From Alphaproteobacteria bacterium (GTDB lineage: Bacteria; Pseudomonadota; Alphaproteobacteria; Rs-D84): a stretch of 64,000 nt of DNA. This document shows, piece after piece, positions 44,569-53,134 of the stretch. Each line of letters starts with the position of its first letter. Positions within the stretch are counted from its first letter, which is position 1. The translations under genes were made by a program, and so were the position numbers. Location of the stretch: assembly GCA_017503725.1 (NCBI GenBank), contig JAFVSL010000008.1:178648-242647 (forward strand). Direction: 5' to 3'. Below the pieces are notes generated by a model. That model saw only the letters and a program-made list of their open reading frames with translations. It searched no databases and was not told where the DNA came from.

Positions 44569-45340
44569 GAAACAGTATCGACTTTATTGTGAAGATTGCC
44601 TGAAAAAGTTAGCCGAAATCCCCGAAAACACTTTTGACATGATTTTTGCGGACCCACCATACATGCTGTCCAATGGCGGTATCACCTGCCAGAATGGTTG
44701 TGTTGTTTCTGTGAACAAAGGCAATTGGGACAAGTCGCATGGCCTTAGTGAAGATTTCGAGTTTCATAAAAAGTGGCTGTGTGCCTGTCATCGTGTCTTA
44801 AAGCCAAATGGCACATTGTGGGTCAGCGGTACATATCACAGCATTTATTCATGCGGCTATGCGATGCAGTTGCTGGGTTTTCATATCTTGAACGACATTA
44901 CTTGGTTTAAGCCAAATGCCAGTCCGAATATGTCTTGCCGGTATTTTACGGCCAGTCACGAAACATTGCTGTGGGCCAGAAAGAACAAGAAATCTAAGCA
45001 CACTTTCAACTATGAAGCGATGAAGAACGGAGATTTCCCAAAAGACTTTATTAAAAAACCGGGGTGTCAAATGCGTAGTGTTTGGGCGATTGGCACACCG
45101 ACCAAGGCCGAAAAAATACATGGGAAGCATCCAACACAAAAGCCATTAGAATTATTAGAGCGCATAGTCTTGGCATCAACCAATCCCGGCGATTTGATTT
45201 TGGACCCGTTTATGGGCAGTGGCACAACCGGTGTCGCTGCACTAAAACATGGCCGCCGCTTTGTTGGCATAGACATGGAATCACAATTTGTTGAATTGGC
45301 TGAAAAAAGATTATATGATGCATCTGAAAAGAAGGATTAA
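44561..45340 (+). CDS. Second N6-adenine DNA methyltransferase (beta class, DpnA-like)
   Basis: The 259-residue protein has catalytic FADPPYMLSNGG early and the SAM-binding motif DPFMGSGTTGVAA late. This order defines the N6/N4 beta class (DpnA, M.HinfI, CcrM). HPTQKPLELLERIVLAST is also diagnostic. DpnII- and MboI-type systems carry exactly one alpha-class and one beta-class enzyme, the latter able to modify single-stranded DNA. The start ATGAATAA overlaps the stop of the first enzyme, giving tight coupling. Confidence 0.85.
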   Translation: MNKKQYRLYCEDCLKKLAEIPENTFDMIFADPPYMLSNGGITCQNGCVVSVNKGNWDKSHGLSEDFEFHKKWLCACHRVLKPNGTLWVSGTYHSIYSCGYAMQLLGFHILNDITWFKPNASPNMSCRYFTASHETLLWARKNKKSKHTFNYEAMKNGDFPKDFIKKPGCQMRSVWAIGTPTKAEKIHGKHPTQKPLELLERIVLASTNPGDLILDPFMGSGTTGVAALKHGRRFVGIDMESQFVELAEKRLYDASEKKD

Positions 45341-45343
45341 AAA

Positions 45344-45880
45344 ATGAAAGCAAATGGTATTGGCGGTGCAAACACTAAAACAGGATTAGTTTTTGAAGGT
45401 AAAACAGACTTGCGTACATTCCTGTGTAGTCAGCCGGGATATGATTGTGTTGATGACAAACGTGGCTGGGTTTCTGTTTTGTACCAAGATAAAGAAGTAG
45501 CATCTATTTTCAAGAAAACTGCATTATATAAATTCTTGGAATACCGTGGCGTTGATTGGAAAACAATATTGTCTAAACGCTTGTTGCCAGATGATTCTAT
45601 CTATGTAGTTATCAATAACACATTTTTTATCATAGAATGTAAATTTCAACAGGTTGCAGGTTCTGTTGATGAAAAATTACAAACTTGTGACTTTAAGAAA
45701 AAACAATATAAGAAATTGCTGGCGCAGTTAAATATGGAAGTTGAATACATCTATTTGTTAAGCGATTGGTTCAAACAGCCATGTTATCAGGATGTATTGG
45801 ATTACATTATATCGGTTGGATGCTCATATTATTTTGAATACATACCATTACAGAAATTTGGTTTGCCGGTGCCGAAATAA
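45344..45880 (+). CDS. Restriction endonuclease, PD-(D/E)xK type
   Basis: The 178-residue protein lies 3 nt after the second methyltransferase. The catalytic site is visible as LLPDDSIYVVINN (about residue 80) followed by FFIIECKFQQ (about residue 95), i.e. PD-x(n)-ExK. GSVDEKLQTCDFKKKQY follows. By position it is the nuclease of the system. GATC specificity would be expected from the methyltransferases, but the protein does not obviously resemble DpnII or MboI themselves. Confidence 0.75.
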   Translation: MKANGIGGANTKTGLVFEGKTDLRTFLCSQPGYDCVDDKRGWVSVLYQDKEVASIFKKTALYKFLEYRGVDWKTILSKRLLPDDSIYVVINNTFFIIECKFQQVAGSVDEKLQTCDFKKKQYKKLLAQLNMEVEYIYLLSDWFKQPCYQDVLDYIISVGCSYYFEYIPLQKFGLPVPK

Positions 45881-45913
45881 AATTTAATAAAAATACATAA
45901 AGGGGATGCAAGC

Positions 45914-47860
45914 ATGCCAGAAAGTCAAACTGTTTATATGCCAATGAGTTTAGCGGGCATTGTGGATAATTTTGGTTTAGGGGTAAGGGATGGGGTATGG
46001 TATGCATTGTTTGAGGCTTTATCTAACTCCATACAATCCATTTATTTAAATAATGTTGAGTCGGGGGTAATAAACTTGGTGATTCAACGTAATAATGAAA
46101 TGAATTTAGAAAATGCAGTTAGCGAAATAAATAATATCATAATAACAGATAATGGTGTAGGATTTAATGAGCTTAATTTTTCAAATTTTAAACGTGGATA
46201 TACTACATCTAAGGATGGTTGTAAGGGGATTGGGCGCATAAGTTTTTTAAAGGTTTTTGAAAAAGCTGTTATTTCAAGTGTGTACGTTGGTGAGGATGGG
46301 AATAAATATAAATTAGAATTCGATTTTAGCACCACAACTGATTTGGAAAAAGTTACCCCTGTTAAAATTTCTTCTCTTGAACCTATTAAAACACAAATTG
46401 TTTTAACAAAGTGCAAACAGTCTTATAAAAAATGGTCAAGAAAAGGTATTAACGATATAAAATCTATGATACAAGAACATTTTTACCCTATGTTGCGAAC
46501 GGTATTTAAAAAATCAGATATAGATATAAAAATTTATGATGAAAATAGTTCAAGTGTCACCATAAACAAAAATTCTTTTAAAGAAGATTTAGAACAAGAA
46601 GAACATCTTATTATAAGTCATTGTGGTATAAACTATGAATTTAATGTTGCGCATATAAAAACTAAATTAACCAAACAAAATATGATACACTACTGTGCTG
46701 GCGATAGGGTTGTAAAATCAGAACAAATTGAGGATTTGAGAAAGCAGCCAGTAGAAGCTGATTTTTATTACAATGCGTATGTATCATCGCCTTTTTTTGA
46801 ACTTAATGTTAATCAAACTCGTGGGGATTTTTCGATTTTAGATAGCGATTCAATGGATTTATCCTGGGATATAATAAATGAGAATTTGAGTTCTAATCGA
46901 AAATCATTTTTAGCTGCTACTTATGAAAGAATTGAAAAGGATTTAAATGATTCTATAAATGATTTTATGAATAACAATCCTGAATTTTCATATATTCGAA
47001 AGAATAAGGATGGTGTTTTACAGAAAATTCCATTTGATGTGACAAAAGATAAAATAGCAAAATATATTCAGAATATACACAATTCGAATATAGAAGCAAC
47101 TAGATATCAAACAGAAAAATTTTTAGCCAAGCTTTCTGATACTACAAAAAATGAAATAAAACGAGAAGATATACAAACGTTCTTAGAAAGTTTAAGAGAA
47201 AAACAATCTAATGAGGGCTGGGCCGAATTGTGTGGTTATATAAATTATCGCAAATGGATTATAGAGTTGTTGGATAAATATATTAGGCTTGATGATGAGG
47301 ATAAATATGCGAAAGAACGTATAATACATGACTTGATAGCCCCAAGTGGCTCATATAAACTAGAAGATAACAATCATAATTTGTGGTTGTTAGATGACAA
47401 ATTGGCTTTTTATAAATTTTTGCACTCTGAAAAACGGTCGATTGTCGACTCTATAGATCGGCCCGACATATTGTGTTATAATGAGGATATTGATAGTGAT
47501 TTGAGAAATTCTTTAACGATAATAGAGCTGAAAAAACCTGGACGAGACAATACAAATAGTTATGAACAAGTCTTAACCTACATAGACCAAATTAAAGCTG
47601 GGGGAATTAGGGATGCCTCTGGGCGCAGAATTGTAGTTGGTGACTCTACTTTATTTTATTGCTATATAATCCAAGATGTTGAAGACAATGATGCAACAAA
47701 AATAATGCATGCTGGGTTCAAGCAAACAGGAGCAGGTACATATTTCTTAAGACCGGCGAATTATGATACCGTTACTATCGAAATAATCAATTATGATGCG
47801 CTATTGAGAATTGCGAAAAAAAGAAATGCTGTTTTCTTTAGTAGTTTATTGAAAGAATAA
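45914..47860 (+). CDS. GHKL ATPase with C-terminal nuclease-like domain (R-M associated)
   Basis: The 648-residue protein has the Bergerat fold: N-box ALFEALSNSIQS (about 31-42), G1 DNGVGF (about 79) and G2 GCKGIGRISFLKVF (about 104), as in MutL, Hsp90 and MORC. A long middle region follows. Near residue 538, LTIIELKKPGRDNTNSYEQV has the ExK and downstream Gln/Tyr typical of PD-(D/E)xK nucleases in defence proteins such as Shedu. It follows the nuclease gene by 33 nt with AAAGGGGA. Comparative work has linked MutL/MORC-like ATPases to restriction systems, so it may be a translocating or effector component. It is the most AT-rich gene of the island. Confidence 0.7.
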   Translation: MPESQTVYMPMSLAGIVDNFGLGVRDGVWYALFEALSNSIQSIYLNNVESGVINLVIQRNNEMNLENAVSEINNIIITDNGVGFNELNFSNFKRGYTTSKDGCKGIGRISFLKVFEKAVISSVYVGEDGNKYKLEFDFSTTTDLEKVTPVKISSLEPIKTQIVLTKCKQSYKKWSRKGINDIKSMIQEHFYPMLRTVFKKSDIDIKIYDENSSSVTINKNSFKEDLEQEEHLIISHCGINYEFNVAHIKTKLTKQNMIHYCAGDRVVKSEQIEDLRKQPVEADFYYNAYVSSPFFELNVNQTRGDFSILDSDSMDLSWDIINENLSSNRKSFLAATYERIEKDLNDSINDFMNNNPEFSYIRKNKDGVLQKIPFDVTKDKIAKYIQNIHNSNIEATRYQTEKFLAKLSDTTKNEIKREDIQTFLESLREKQSNEGWAELCGYINYRKWIIELLDKYIRLDDEDKYAKERIIHDLIAPSGSYKLEDNNHNLWLLDDKLAFYKFLHSEKRSIVDSIDRPDILCYNEDIDSDLRNSLTIIELKKPGRDNTNSYEQVLTYIDQIKAGGIRDASGRRIVVGDSTLFYCYIIQDVEDNDATKIMHAGFKQTGAGTYFLRPANYDTVTIEIINYDALLRIAKKRNAVFFSSLLKE

Positions 47861-47934
47861 CATTGAAACATCTTGTTTTAGTTGAAAAAAGGATTGTTTT
47901 TTACATGTTATAAAGATGGTAAAAACAGTGATTT

Positions 47935-47952
47935 TTTTACATATTTTTTACA
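47935..47952 (+). repeat. TTTTACA pair, 11-bp spacing (site 1 of the right-end array)
   Basis: TTTTACATATTTTTTACA contains two TTTTACA words 11 bp apart. The identical 18-mer is at 43439, 48201 and 48448, and a one-base variant is at 48530. A TTTTACA-TG-TGTAAAA palindrome is at 48164-48179. Confidence 0.7.
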
Positions 47953-48235
47953 TGTATTGGCCGTGGTGAAAAAGGGTCAAATATTGTTCAAAAGGGGGTA
48001 AAAAAGTCCCGGTTTTACACAGGAAGTGGTGAATTTTTATGCATTGTCCAGACCGGCGGACTAGCGGAACAATGGTCTGGAAAAATTAAAAGTGGCGGAA
48101 ATGTGGTGTTTTTTATGTAAAATCAAGGCGATGGCAGTTGTTTTTGTACATATTAAATACATATTTTACATGTGTAAAAGTGCTTTCGTTTTGCAAAAAA
48201 TTTTACATATTTTTTACATAGAAAAAACTTTCTAC

Positions 48236-48264
48236 TTGCATTAAAAATAAAAAAGCCTTATAAT
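48236..48264 (+). promoter_or_regulatory. Promoter of tRNA-Gln half, copy 2
   Basis: TTGCAT at 48236-48241, 17-nt spacer, TATAAT at 48259-48264, again 12 nt before the tRNA start. The spacer sequence is unlike copy 1, so this promoter is probably element-borne. Confidence 0.7.
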
Positions 48265-48270
48265 CCGGGG

Positions 48271-48480
48271 CGCATTGGGGCATAGTTTAATGGTAGAACT
48301 CCGGACTCTGACTCCACATATGCTACACAACAAAAAATCCCAGATTTCCGCATAATACAGCCTGAATTTCGGGCAAAAATGGCCGTTTAACATTTGTGCA
48401 TATCACTGCATACAGGCTGGTTTAAGCTGGTCCGTATATAGTTTCAGTTTTACATATTTTTTACACAGGAATTTTGGGGT
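48271..48480 (+). repeat. 210-bp direct repeat, copy 2
   Basis: 208 of 210 bases match 43262-43471. The match begins 5 bp before the tRNA half and stops abruptly after GGGGT. Confidence 0.95.
48276..48315 (+). pseudogene. tRNA-Gln(CUG) 5' half, copy 2
   Basis: Identical to copy 1 except one base in the D loop (AATGG instead of AACGG). It is broken at the same place in the 3' anticodon strand and continues into the same non-tRNA sequence. Confidence 0.8.
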
Positions 48481-48563
48481 ATCTTTTCAGAAAAATCTGT
48501 AGGGATTCGATATTTGCTTTTCGCATACATTTTACACATTTTTTACATACTGTGCAATGGAAA
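48316..48563. other. Non-coding left end of a presumed second island
   Basis: It repeats the 165-nt island end of copy 1 to 48480, then unique AT-rich sequence with a TTTTACA-pair variant at 48530-48547. No gene seen. Confidence 0.5.
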
Positions 48564-49541
48564 TTATTTTTTGGGTTTGCTGGATTTGACTGTTTCCCAT
48601 AGGGCAAGTTTTTGTTTACTGATTTCGTATCCACGGACAATATTTCCCAGAAAGTTTTCCAATTCCATCAGCAGTTCAGCATGGTGTTTCTTGCGCCGGA
48701 AGAATGTAAATTTTTCTATACGTGTGGGGCGCAGGAATCTGTCTGATGTGTTTATTTTTGCATATTCTGGGAACAGTGTGTTTATTCGTTCTATCTCTAT
48801 TGTGTATCGTCTGATGCCCAGAAAGAAGTCGTATGGGTTGTCGGGTGGGTAAAAGTAAACCTTGGATGAGAATACTCTTTCAATTGCTTGTTGACCATGA
48901 TCGTGGACAATTGCGGCCGACAGAATAATGTCGTCACATATTGGTCCCTTGTCCAAATACAGGTCTTTGATTGTTTGTGTTGGTATTCCCTTAAGGTGTG
49001 CCTTGATATTGTATTTCTTAAGTAGATCTTTGGTATCCCTTAGCATAAAAAGACGACCGTGAAAGCAACCACGATTTGGCAACAGATAGCGCATATCGTA
49101 ATAGTCTTTCATTATTCGCAGGAAATTGTTTGTTTTTTTGTTGAAGATTGGCAGAACTTTTGCACAGACCACACGCAGCTTTTTATTCTTTTGCATCCGT
49201 GTGTATAGTTCTTTTATCGCTTTTTTGTCTATGATGATATCTGCATCGCAGAATAGCAGGTACCCATTAAGCTTTCTGTTGGTTCCTATTTTTTGTTCCG
49301 CAATCAGCTTGCCAGGCTTGGATTTGATAATGCTAAGGTTTAGTTCCTTGCAAAGTTTTATGTTGTCTTTTGCTTGGATGACTTTTTTTGTGTTGTCAGT
49401 CGTTCCATTAAGGCACACAATTGTTTCAATCTTAATTTTGGGGTCTAGTTCCCTTGTCGCCTGATTTATTGCGTGCAAGGTGGCGATAATTGTAGATTCT
49501 TCATTTTTTACTGGAATACCGATGGTTATCGCTGGTATCAT
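48564..49541 (-). CDS. Family 2 glycosyltransferase
   Basis: The 325-residue GT-A protein has ITIGIPVKNEESTIIATLHA at the N-terminus, the nucleotide-binding IETIVCLNGTTDNT and the metal-binding DxD in YLLFCDADIII. The C-terminal part is helical and basic. It adds a sugar from a nucleotide donor during surface-glycan synthesis, probably on the cytoplasmic face since no membrane helix is seen. It is divergent from the HAD-like gene, 28 nt away, so their regulatory region is shared and very short. Confidence 0.8.
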   Translation of the reverse strand: MIPAITIGIPVKNEESTIIATLHAINQATRELDPKIKIETIVCLNGTTDNTKKVIQAKDNIKLCKELNLSIIKSKPGKLIAEQKIGTNRKLNGYLLFCDADIIIDKKAIKELYTRMQKNKKLRVVCAKVLPIFNKKTNNFLRIMKDYYDMRYLLPNRGCFHGRLFMLRDTKDLLKKYNIKAHLKGIPTQTIKDLYLDKGPICDDIILSAAIVHDHGQQAIERVFSSKVYFYPPDNPYDFFLGIRRYTIEIERINTLFPEYAKINTSDRFLRPTRIEKFTFFRRKKHHAELLMELENFLGNIVRGYEISKQKLALWETVKSSKPKK

Positions 49542-49569
49542 TCTTTTGCCTGGGGTTAAAGGATGTATT

Positions 49570-50190
49570 ATGATTATAGACGATATAATGGAATATGCAA
49601 GTCATTATGATTTGTTGATTTTTGATATCAATGGTGTTTTGGATAATAACCACAATGCAAAGGTGGAGGTCTTGTCCGCTGCTTTCCCACAGCTCTCTGA
49701 TCTAGAGATTTCTAAGGTCAATGTAGCGATGGAACGTGCGTATGAAAAAAGCAAATCCAGTTCGACTGCATCGCATATCGCAGATGCTTTGTTAGACAAT
49801 GGCATTTCAATAGAATCTGCAAAAGCAGAGGAATTGTCGGCTGCCTATTACGATCTTAATCGTGTAAATCCTGAAATTATTGAAATGTTGAATTCGTTGG
49901 CCCAAACGAAAAGGGTTTGTCTGTATACGTCGCTGTCTAAGGCAAAGGTGGATTACATCACCAGCAAGGGGACCCTGTCGGATGATGTTTTGGTTTTCTC
50001 TCGTGATGTTCAGTTGGAATCTAAACCATCAATTCGTAATCTTGAAGCGATACTTGAGCAAACTGGGGTGTCGGCTGATCGGGCGGTCTTGTTTGGGGAT
50101 AATGTTGCAGTTGATATTATGCCGGCTAATTTGTTGGGTATTAAGGCCGTTTTGGTTACCAACTATGTAGATTCTTTCATCAGGTTGTGA
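49570..50190 (+). CDS. HAD-superfamily hydrolase-like protein with altered motif I
   Basis: The 206-residue protein has motif I LLIFDINGVLDNNHN, motif II VCLYTSLSK, a Lys in LESKPSIRNL (motif III) and motif IV VLFGDNVAVDIMPAN. In active HAD phosphatases motif I is DxD, the second Asp being the general acid/base. Here it is Asn, so it may be a slow phosphatase, a transferase or a binding protein. AAAGGATG before ATG 49570 decides the start. The 3' end overlaps the converging kinase-like gene by 28 nt. Confidence 0.7.
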   Translation: MIIDDIMEYASHYDLLIFDINGVLDNNHNAKVEVLSAAFPQLSDLEISKVNVAMERAYEKSKSSSTASHIADALLDNGISIESAKAEELSAAYYDLNRVNPEIIEMLNSLAQTKRVCLYTSLSKAKVDYITSKGTLSDDVLVFSRDVQLESKPSIRNLEAILEQTGVSADRAVLFGDNVAVDIMPANLLGIKAVLVTNYVDSFIRL

Positions 50191-50987
50191 ATAAACCTTG
50201 ATACTGAGGCAATGTTGCCTCTGATGTAGTATGCCGGCACTTTGTCGGCTATTTTTTTGATGTCTGTCAGTCGTTGGTTCATGATGCCGTTTGTGTCCAG
50301 ACTGTTTCTTGTTTCGGTGAAATCGTTGAATAAGAAATTTAGGCCACGGATATCTCGGCTGGATTCTTCGTATAGGTGCCAGAATAATTTTAGTGTGTCG
50401 TATTTATGTGCGGTTATCTCTGGTTCGTTTGTGATAATGGGAAACAGAATAAGCGATATTTTTGCTGCTTTTTTGGTTGTCCGGTGGTGAATACTGGCCT
50501 TATCAGTTTTTAGGTTGTCCTTGGATATCGGGCAACCGGCAACAATTGTATGTTTTTTGCCATCTATGATAAATTTTTCATCGGCCAGAAATTGGTATTT
50601 TGGTGAATTTTGCAGAGCAATAGCAAGACTTGTTTTGCCGAGTCCGGACATTCCTCCAATTAGCAAGATGCCCTTTGTGCCATATCCTATTGCTGCGCCG
50701 TGTATTTGATATAGTCTGCTTTCTTGTCTTTTTTGTTCCAGCAGTGTCCCAATGATCACAATTGTTGACCTGATATCTTGTTCTGAGCCGGTAATAGTGA
50801 TGTTGTTATCAATCCATTTGAATTTTTTGCCGGTGGCAATAATCAGTTCCGGTTTGCTTTTTGTTTCAGTAATGCTTACTGCTGGTATGTATTCGGCCCA
50901 GAAATAGTAATCGTGCCATTGTTCAAACAGCTCGTTTGGTAACTCACATATGATTGATTGTTTAAGAGACTGGATTTTTATTTGCAT
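50163..50987 (-). CDS. HPr-kinase-like P-loop protein
   Basis: The 274-residue protein has a Walker A in ILLIGGMSGLGKTSLAIAL and the HGAAIGYG lead-in typical of HPr kinase / HprK-related and PEPCK-like P-loop proteins. FLADEKFIIDGKKH follows, as in their Walker-B region. Such paralogues occur in polysaccharide clusters, where targets are not well known. Its ATG overlaps the end of the GT4 gene (ATGCAAATAA), so translation is coupled. It is the last gene of a four-gene minus-strand operon. Confidence 0.65.
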   Translation of the reverse strand: MQIKIQSLKQSIICELPNELFEQWHDYYFWAEYIPAVSITETKSKPELIIATGKKFKWIDNNITITGSEQDIRSTIVIIGTLLEQKRQESRLYQIHGAAIGYGTKGILLIGGMSGLGKTSLAIALQNSPKYQFLADEKFIIDGKKHTIVAGCPISKDNLKTDKASIHHRTTKKAAKISLILFPIITNEPEITAHKYDTLKLFWHLYEESSRDIRGLNFLFNDFTETRNSLDTNGIMNQRLTDIKKIADKVPAYYIRGNIASVSRFIHNLMKEST

Positions 50988-52054
50988 GATATTTCTTTGT
51001 AAAATGCCAACAGTTTGTTTGTCTGGTTCTCTATGTTCCATTGGCTGGTTGCATCGTTTTGTGCCTTTTTTGCCAATTTATTTCTTAATTCATCGTTGTT
51101 TATCAGTAATGATATTGCTTGGGCCAATGAACTTGGGTCAGACGGTGGAACCAGTATAGTGTTATCCATATGTTTGGCAAAGTCCACCATACCAGCGCAA
51201 TCTGCTGTGATTATTGCGCAGCCGCAGATTGCTGCCTCAAGCATTGTTGTCAGAACTCCCTCTTTGGCACTAGATGGGCAGGCAAATATCTTGGCTCTGT
51301 TGTAAATCTCTACTAGTTTCTCTGTTTCTAGGTTTTTTAGATGCGTAACGTGATTATGTTTTGCCAGTTCTTCTTCCAGTGGTCCGGCCCCAACAACAAC
51401 TAATTTCAGGTTCAGTTGTTTCGTGGCTTGTAATAGCTCTATAATTCCTTTGTGTGGGTATAATCGTCCGACAAATAATACGTCAATATCTCTGTTTTGG
51501 TTGGTGTTCCTAAATATGCTTGTGTCTATGCCGTTGTGGATAACTGATATTTCTTTCCGGATAGACTTTACGTTTTGTTGCCATCCATCTTTTACGCTTT
51601 CGGATACTGCCAGTAATCCGGATGCGTTGTATAGTGCAAGTTCCATAAGATGGTCAAATTTTGTTGGTGTTCCATGCAGATGGATTACTGTTTTGTATCT
51701 GCTAGGGACAAATAATGCATCTGTTTTGTTGTGTATTACGACTAAATCGTATTGTTCGGTGTTGTCTTTATAAAAGTGTTCTGCTGCATATCGTCCAAAT
51801 TGTAATGATTCCAGGTCGATATCTATCCAGGTGTCGCCGGTCTTGTGAATTTGTTCAAGTGGCAATTCAACAAGCTTTATCTTTGGATTGTTTTCTAGGA
51901 ATTCGTCAAATATCTTGGAATGGTGGCCAGTGTCTGCTGTTAGAATTGTTACATTATGGCCTTGTCTTAGGATTTCCGAACACTGATTCAGGGCAACTAC
52001 CTCGGCACCGCCGATGTAATGCCCTAAACGATAATAGTGAATCAGTATGTTCAT
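50978..52054 (-). CDS. Family 4 glycosyltransferase
   Basis: The 358-residue GT-B protein has an N-terminal acceptor domain with HYIGGAEVVALNQCSEIL and a C-terminal donor domain with IDVLFVGRLYPHKGIIELL. The retaining-enzyme E-x7-E is in KEGVLTTMLEAAICG. It probably transfers a hexose from a nucleotide sugar in surface-glycan assembly. It starts 2 nt after the Nudix stop. Confidence 0.85.
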   Translation of the reverse strand: MNILIHYYRLGHYIGGAEVVALNQCSEILRQGHNVTILTADTGHHSKIFDEFLENNPKIKLVELPLEQIHKTGDTWIDIDLESLQFGRYAAEHFYKDNTEQYDLVVIHNKTDALFVPSRYKTVIHLHGTPTKFDHLMELALYNASGLLAVSESVKDGWQQNVKSIRKEISVIHNGIDTSIFRNTNQNRDIDVLFVGRLYPHKGIIELLQATKQLNLKLVVVGAGPLEEELAKHNHVTHLKNLETEKLVEIYNRAKIFACPSSAKEGVLTTMLEAAICGCAIITADCAGMVDFAKHMDNTILVPPSDPSSLAQAISLLINNDELRNKLAKKAQNDATSQWNIENQTNKLLAFYKEISCK

Positions 52055-52056
52055 GC

Positions 52057-52527
52057 TTATGCGATCTTTCTTACTGCTGGCATAACGTGTTTTTCGAAAT
52101 ATTCACGCTGGTCTGGGAATCCAATTACTTTTTCATCAACCAGTGCCTCGGAATCCAACCATACAACCTTTACATTGTCTTCACGGACTTCGCAGAATTC
52201 TAGAACTGTATCGCTTGGGACTTTTGCTACGAAGAAAATGTGGGCTTCATTGTATGCACCACGCTTTTCTACTCTGTGTTCCGCTACTTTGAATCTGTAT
52301 GGTTCTGCCATTTGTTCTGCTAATTCAACCATGAATTCAGATGATTTACCCAATTCTTCATTTAATTCACGTCTTAATGCTGCCTCTGCAGTTGTTTCGC
52401 CATCATCAAAACGGCCACCGATTGTTCCATATGCACCTGGTGCGTATTCCAAAATAGCAATTTGTTTTTTGCCGTCCTGAATGCGAACAGGGATGATGTA
52501 TGCTGCATAGCTTACTTCTTTAATCAT
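52057..52527 (-). CDS. Nudix hydrolase
   Basis: The 156-residue protein has a complete Nudix box: Gly in GTIGGRFDDGE, then AALRRELNEELG with the metal-binding REUxEE. These enzymes hydrolyse nucleoside diphosphates linked to another moiety, including nucleotide sugars. It overlaps the upstream NDK-like gene by 4 nt (ATGA). Its position among glycosyltransferases suggests a nucleotide-sugar or nucleotide-cofactor role, but the substrate is not readable. Confidence 0.8.
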   Translation of the reverse strand: MIKEVSYAAYIIPVRIQDGKKQIAILEYAPGAYGTIGGRFDDGETTAEAALRRELNEELGKSSEFMVELAEQMAEPYRFKVAEHRVEKRGAYNEAHIFFVAKVPSDTVLEFCEVREDNVKVVWLDSEALVDEKVIGFPDQREYFEKHVMPAVRKIA

Positions 52528-53021
52528 TTTTTTCTCCTTGTGTTGTATAGCATTTCCATATCTGTTATTGCCTTTTTAGACTTTAGCACAGACTCAAAGG
52601 AATATAAAGCCTTTTCATATTCTTCGTTGTCATCTGGTGCATGTATCAGATTACCTGGGGCATATTTATCCCATGGCGAGCAATATTTGTTTCTAATGTG
52701 TCTTTTGATTGTTGGTCCCTTTGCCAGCGCATCATATCCCTCAACAACGACCAGGAGATGTTCTAGGCCTTGGCGGTCTTTTCCTAGTTGGTAGTCTAGG
52801 GTCATGTCTTTCCAATCTGTGGTCATTTCGCTTTTGAAATTTGGGTCCAGGACAGGTTGGTATCCTATTAGCATATCGTAAGTCATTACAAACTTGGCAG
52901 TTGCCAATACCGATAGGTCGTTGGCTTTGAGTTGTTTGTAGAATTCTATTTTAGCGAGCAAGGTCCTAAGGCTCAACTGTAGAGCATCAGGTTTTAATAA
53001 AAAAAGTGTCTTTTCTGACAT
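52524..53021 (-). CDS. Nucleoside-diphosphate-kinase-like protein
   Basis: The 165-residue protein keeps the NDK start LFLLKPDALQ (nucleotide-binding Lys). It also keeps the catalytic Asn and His in GNLIHAPDDNEEYEKA, where ordinary NDKs read NxxHGSD. So the phospho-histidine is present but the adjacent Gly-Ser is replaced by Ala-Pro. It is about 20 residues longer than housekeeping NDKs. As first gene of an operon with Nudix and sugar transferase it may supply or shape a nucleotide pool. TTGACA-16-TATTCT lies upstream on the minus strand. Confidence 0.7.
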   Translation of the reverse strand: MSEKTLFLLKPDALQLSLRTLLAKIEFYKQLKANDLSVLATAKFVMTYDMLIGYQPVLDPNFKSEMTTDWKDMTLDYQLGKDRQGLEHLLVVVEGYDALAKGPTIKRHIRNKYCSPWDKYAPGNLIHAPDDNEEYEKALYSFESVLKSKKAITDMEMLYNTRRKK

Positions 53022-53035
53022 TTGCGTTTCTTTTT

Positions 53036-53063
53036 AGAATAGCAACAATTTTTTATTTGTCAA
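53036..53063 (-). promoter_or_regulatory. Promoter of the NDK-Nudix-GT4-kinase operon
   Basis: Minus strand TTGACA (53063-53058), 16-nt spacer, TATTCT (53041-53036), 15 nt before the ATG. It lies back to back with the promoter at 53081. Confidence 0.6.
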
Positions 53064-53080
53064 TTTTTTTGTATAAATAA

Positions 53081-53109
53081 TTGCAAGTGGGAATTTTTCT
53101 TATTAAAAT
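53081..53109 (+). promoter_or_regulatory. Promoter of the GT4-GT61 pair
   Basis: TTGCAA at 53081-53086, 17-nt spacer, TAAAAT at 53104-53109, 26 nt before the ATG. Confidence 0.6.
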
Positions 53110-53134
53110 TGTATTACTAGCTAGGGGTAAAATA

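Larger units (their letters stand above)
47861..48270. other. Non-coding right end of the island
   Basis: No gene found. It holds three TTTTACA-type sites (47935, 48164, 48201) and a CCAGACC/GGTCTGG hairpin at about 48048-48080. The promoter for the second tRNA-Gln half lies at its end. The density of short repeats next to an island end is what integrase arm sites or iterons look like. Confidence 0.5.
43307..48315. mobile_element. 5009-bp tRNA-anchored island with restriction-modification genes
   Basis: The unit runs from the point where copy 1 leaves the tRNA-Gln half to the same point in copy 2. Read this way the element carries at its right end a promoter plus a tRNA 5' half. That would rebuild a tRNA if it were joined to the original 3' half. 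Cargo is two DNA methyltransferases, a PD-(D/E)xK nuclease and a GHKL ATPase protein. I found no integrase or transposase inside. Base composition differs from the chromosome to the left. Confidence 0.65.

Noticed and set aside
47935..48547. CRISPR array
   Set aside because: The TTTTACA repeats are short, irregularly spaced by hundreds of bases and lack spacers and cas genes.
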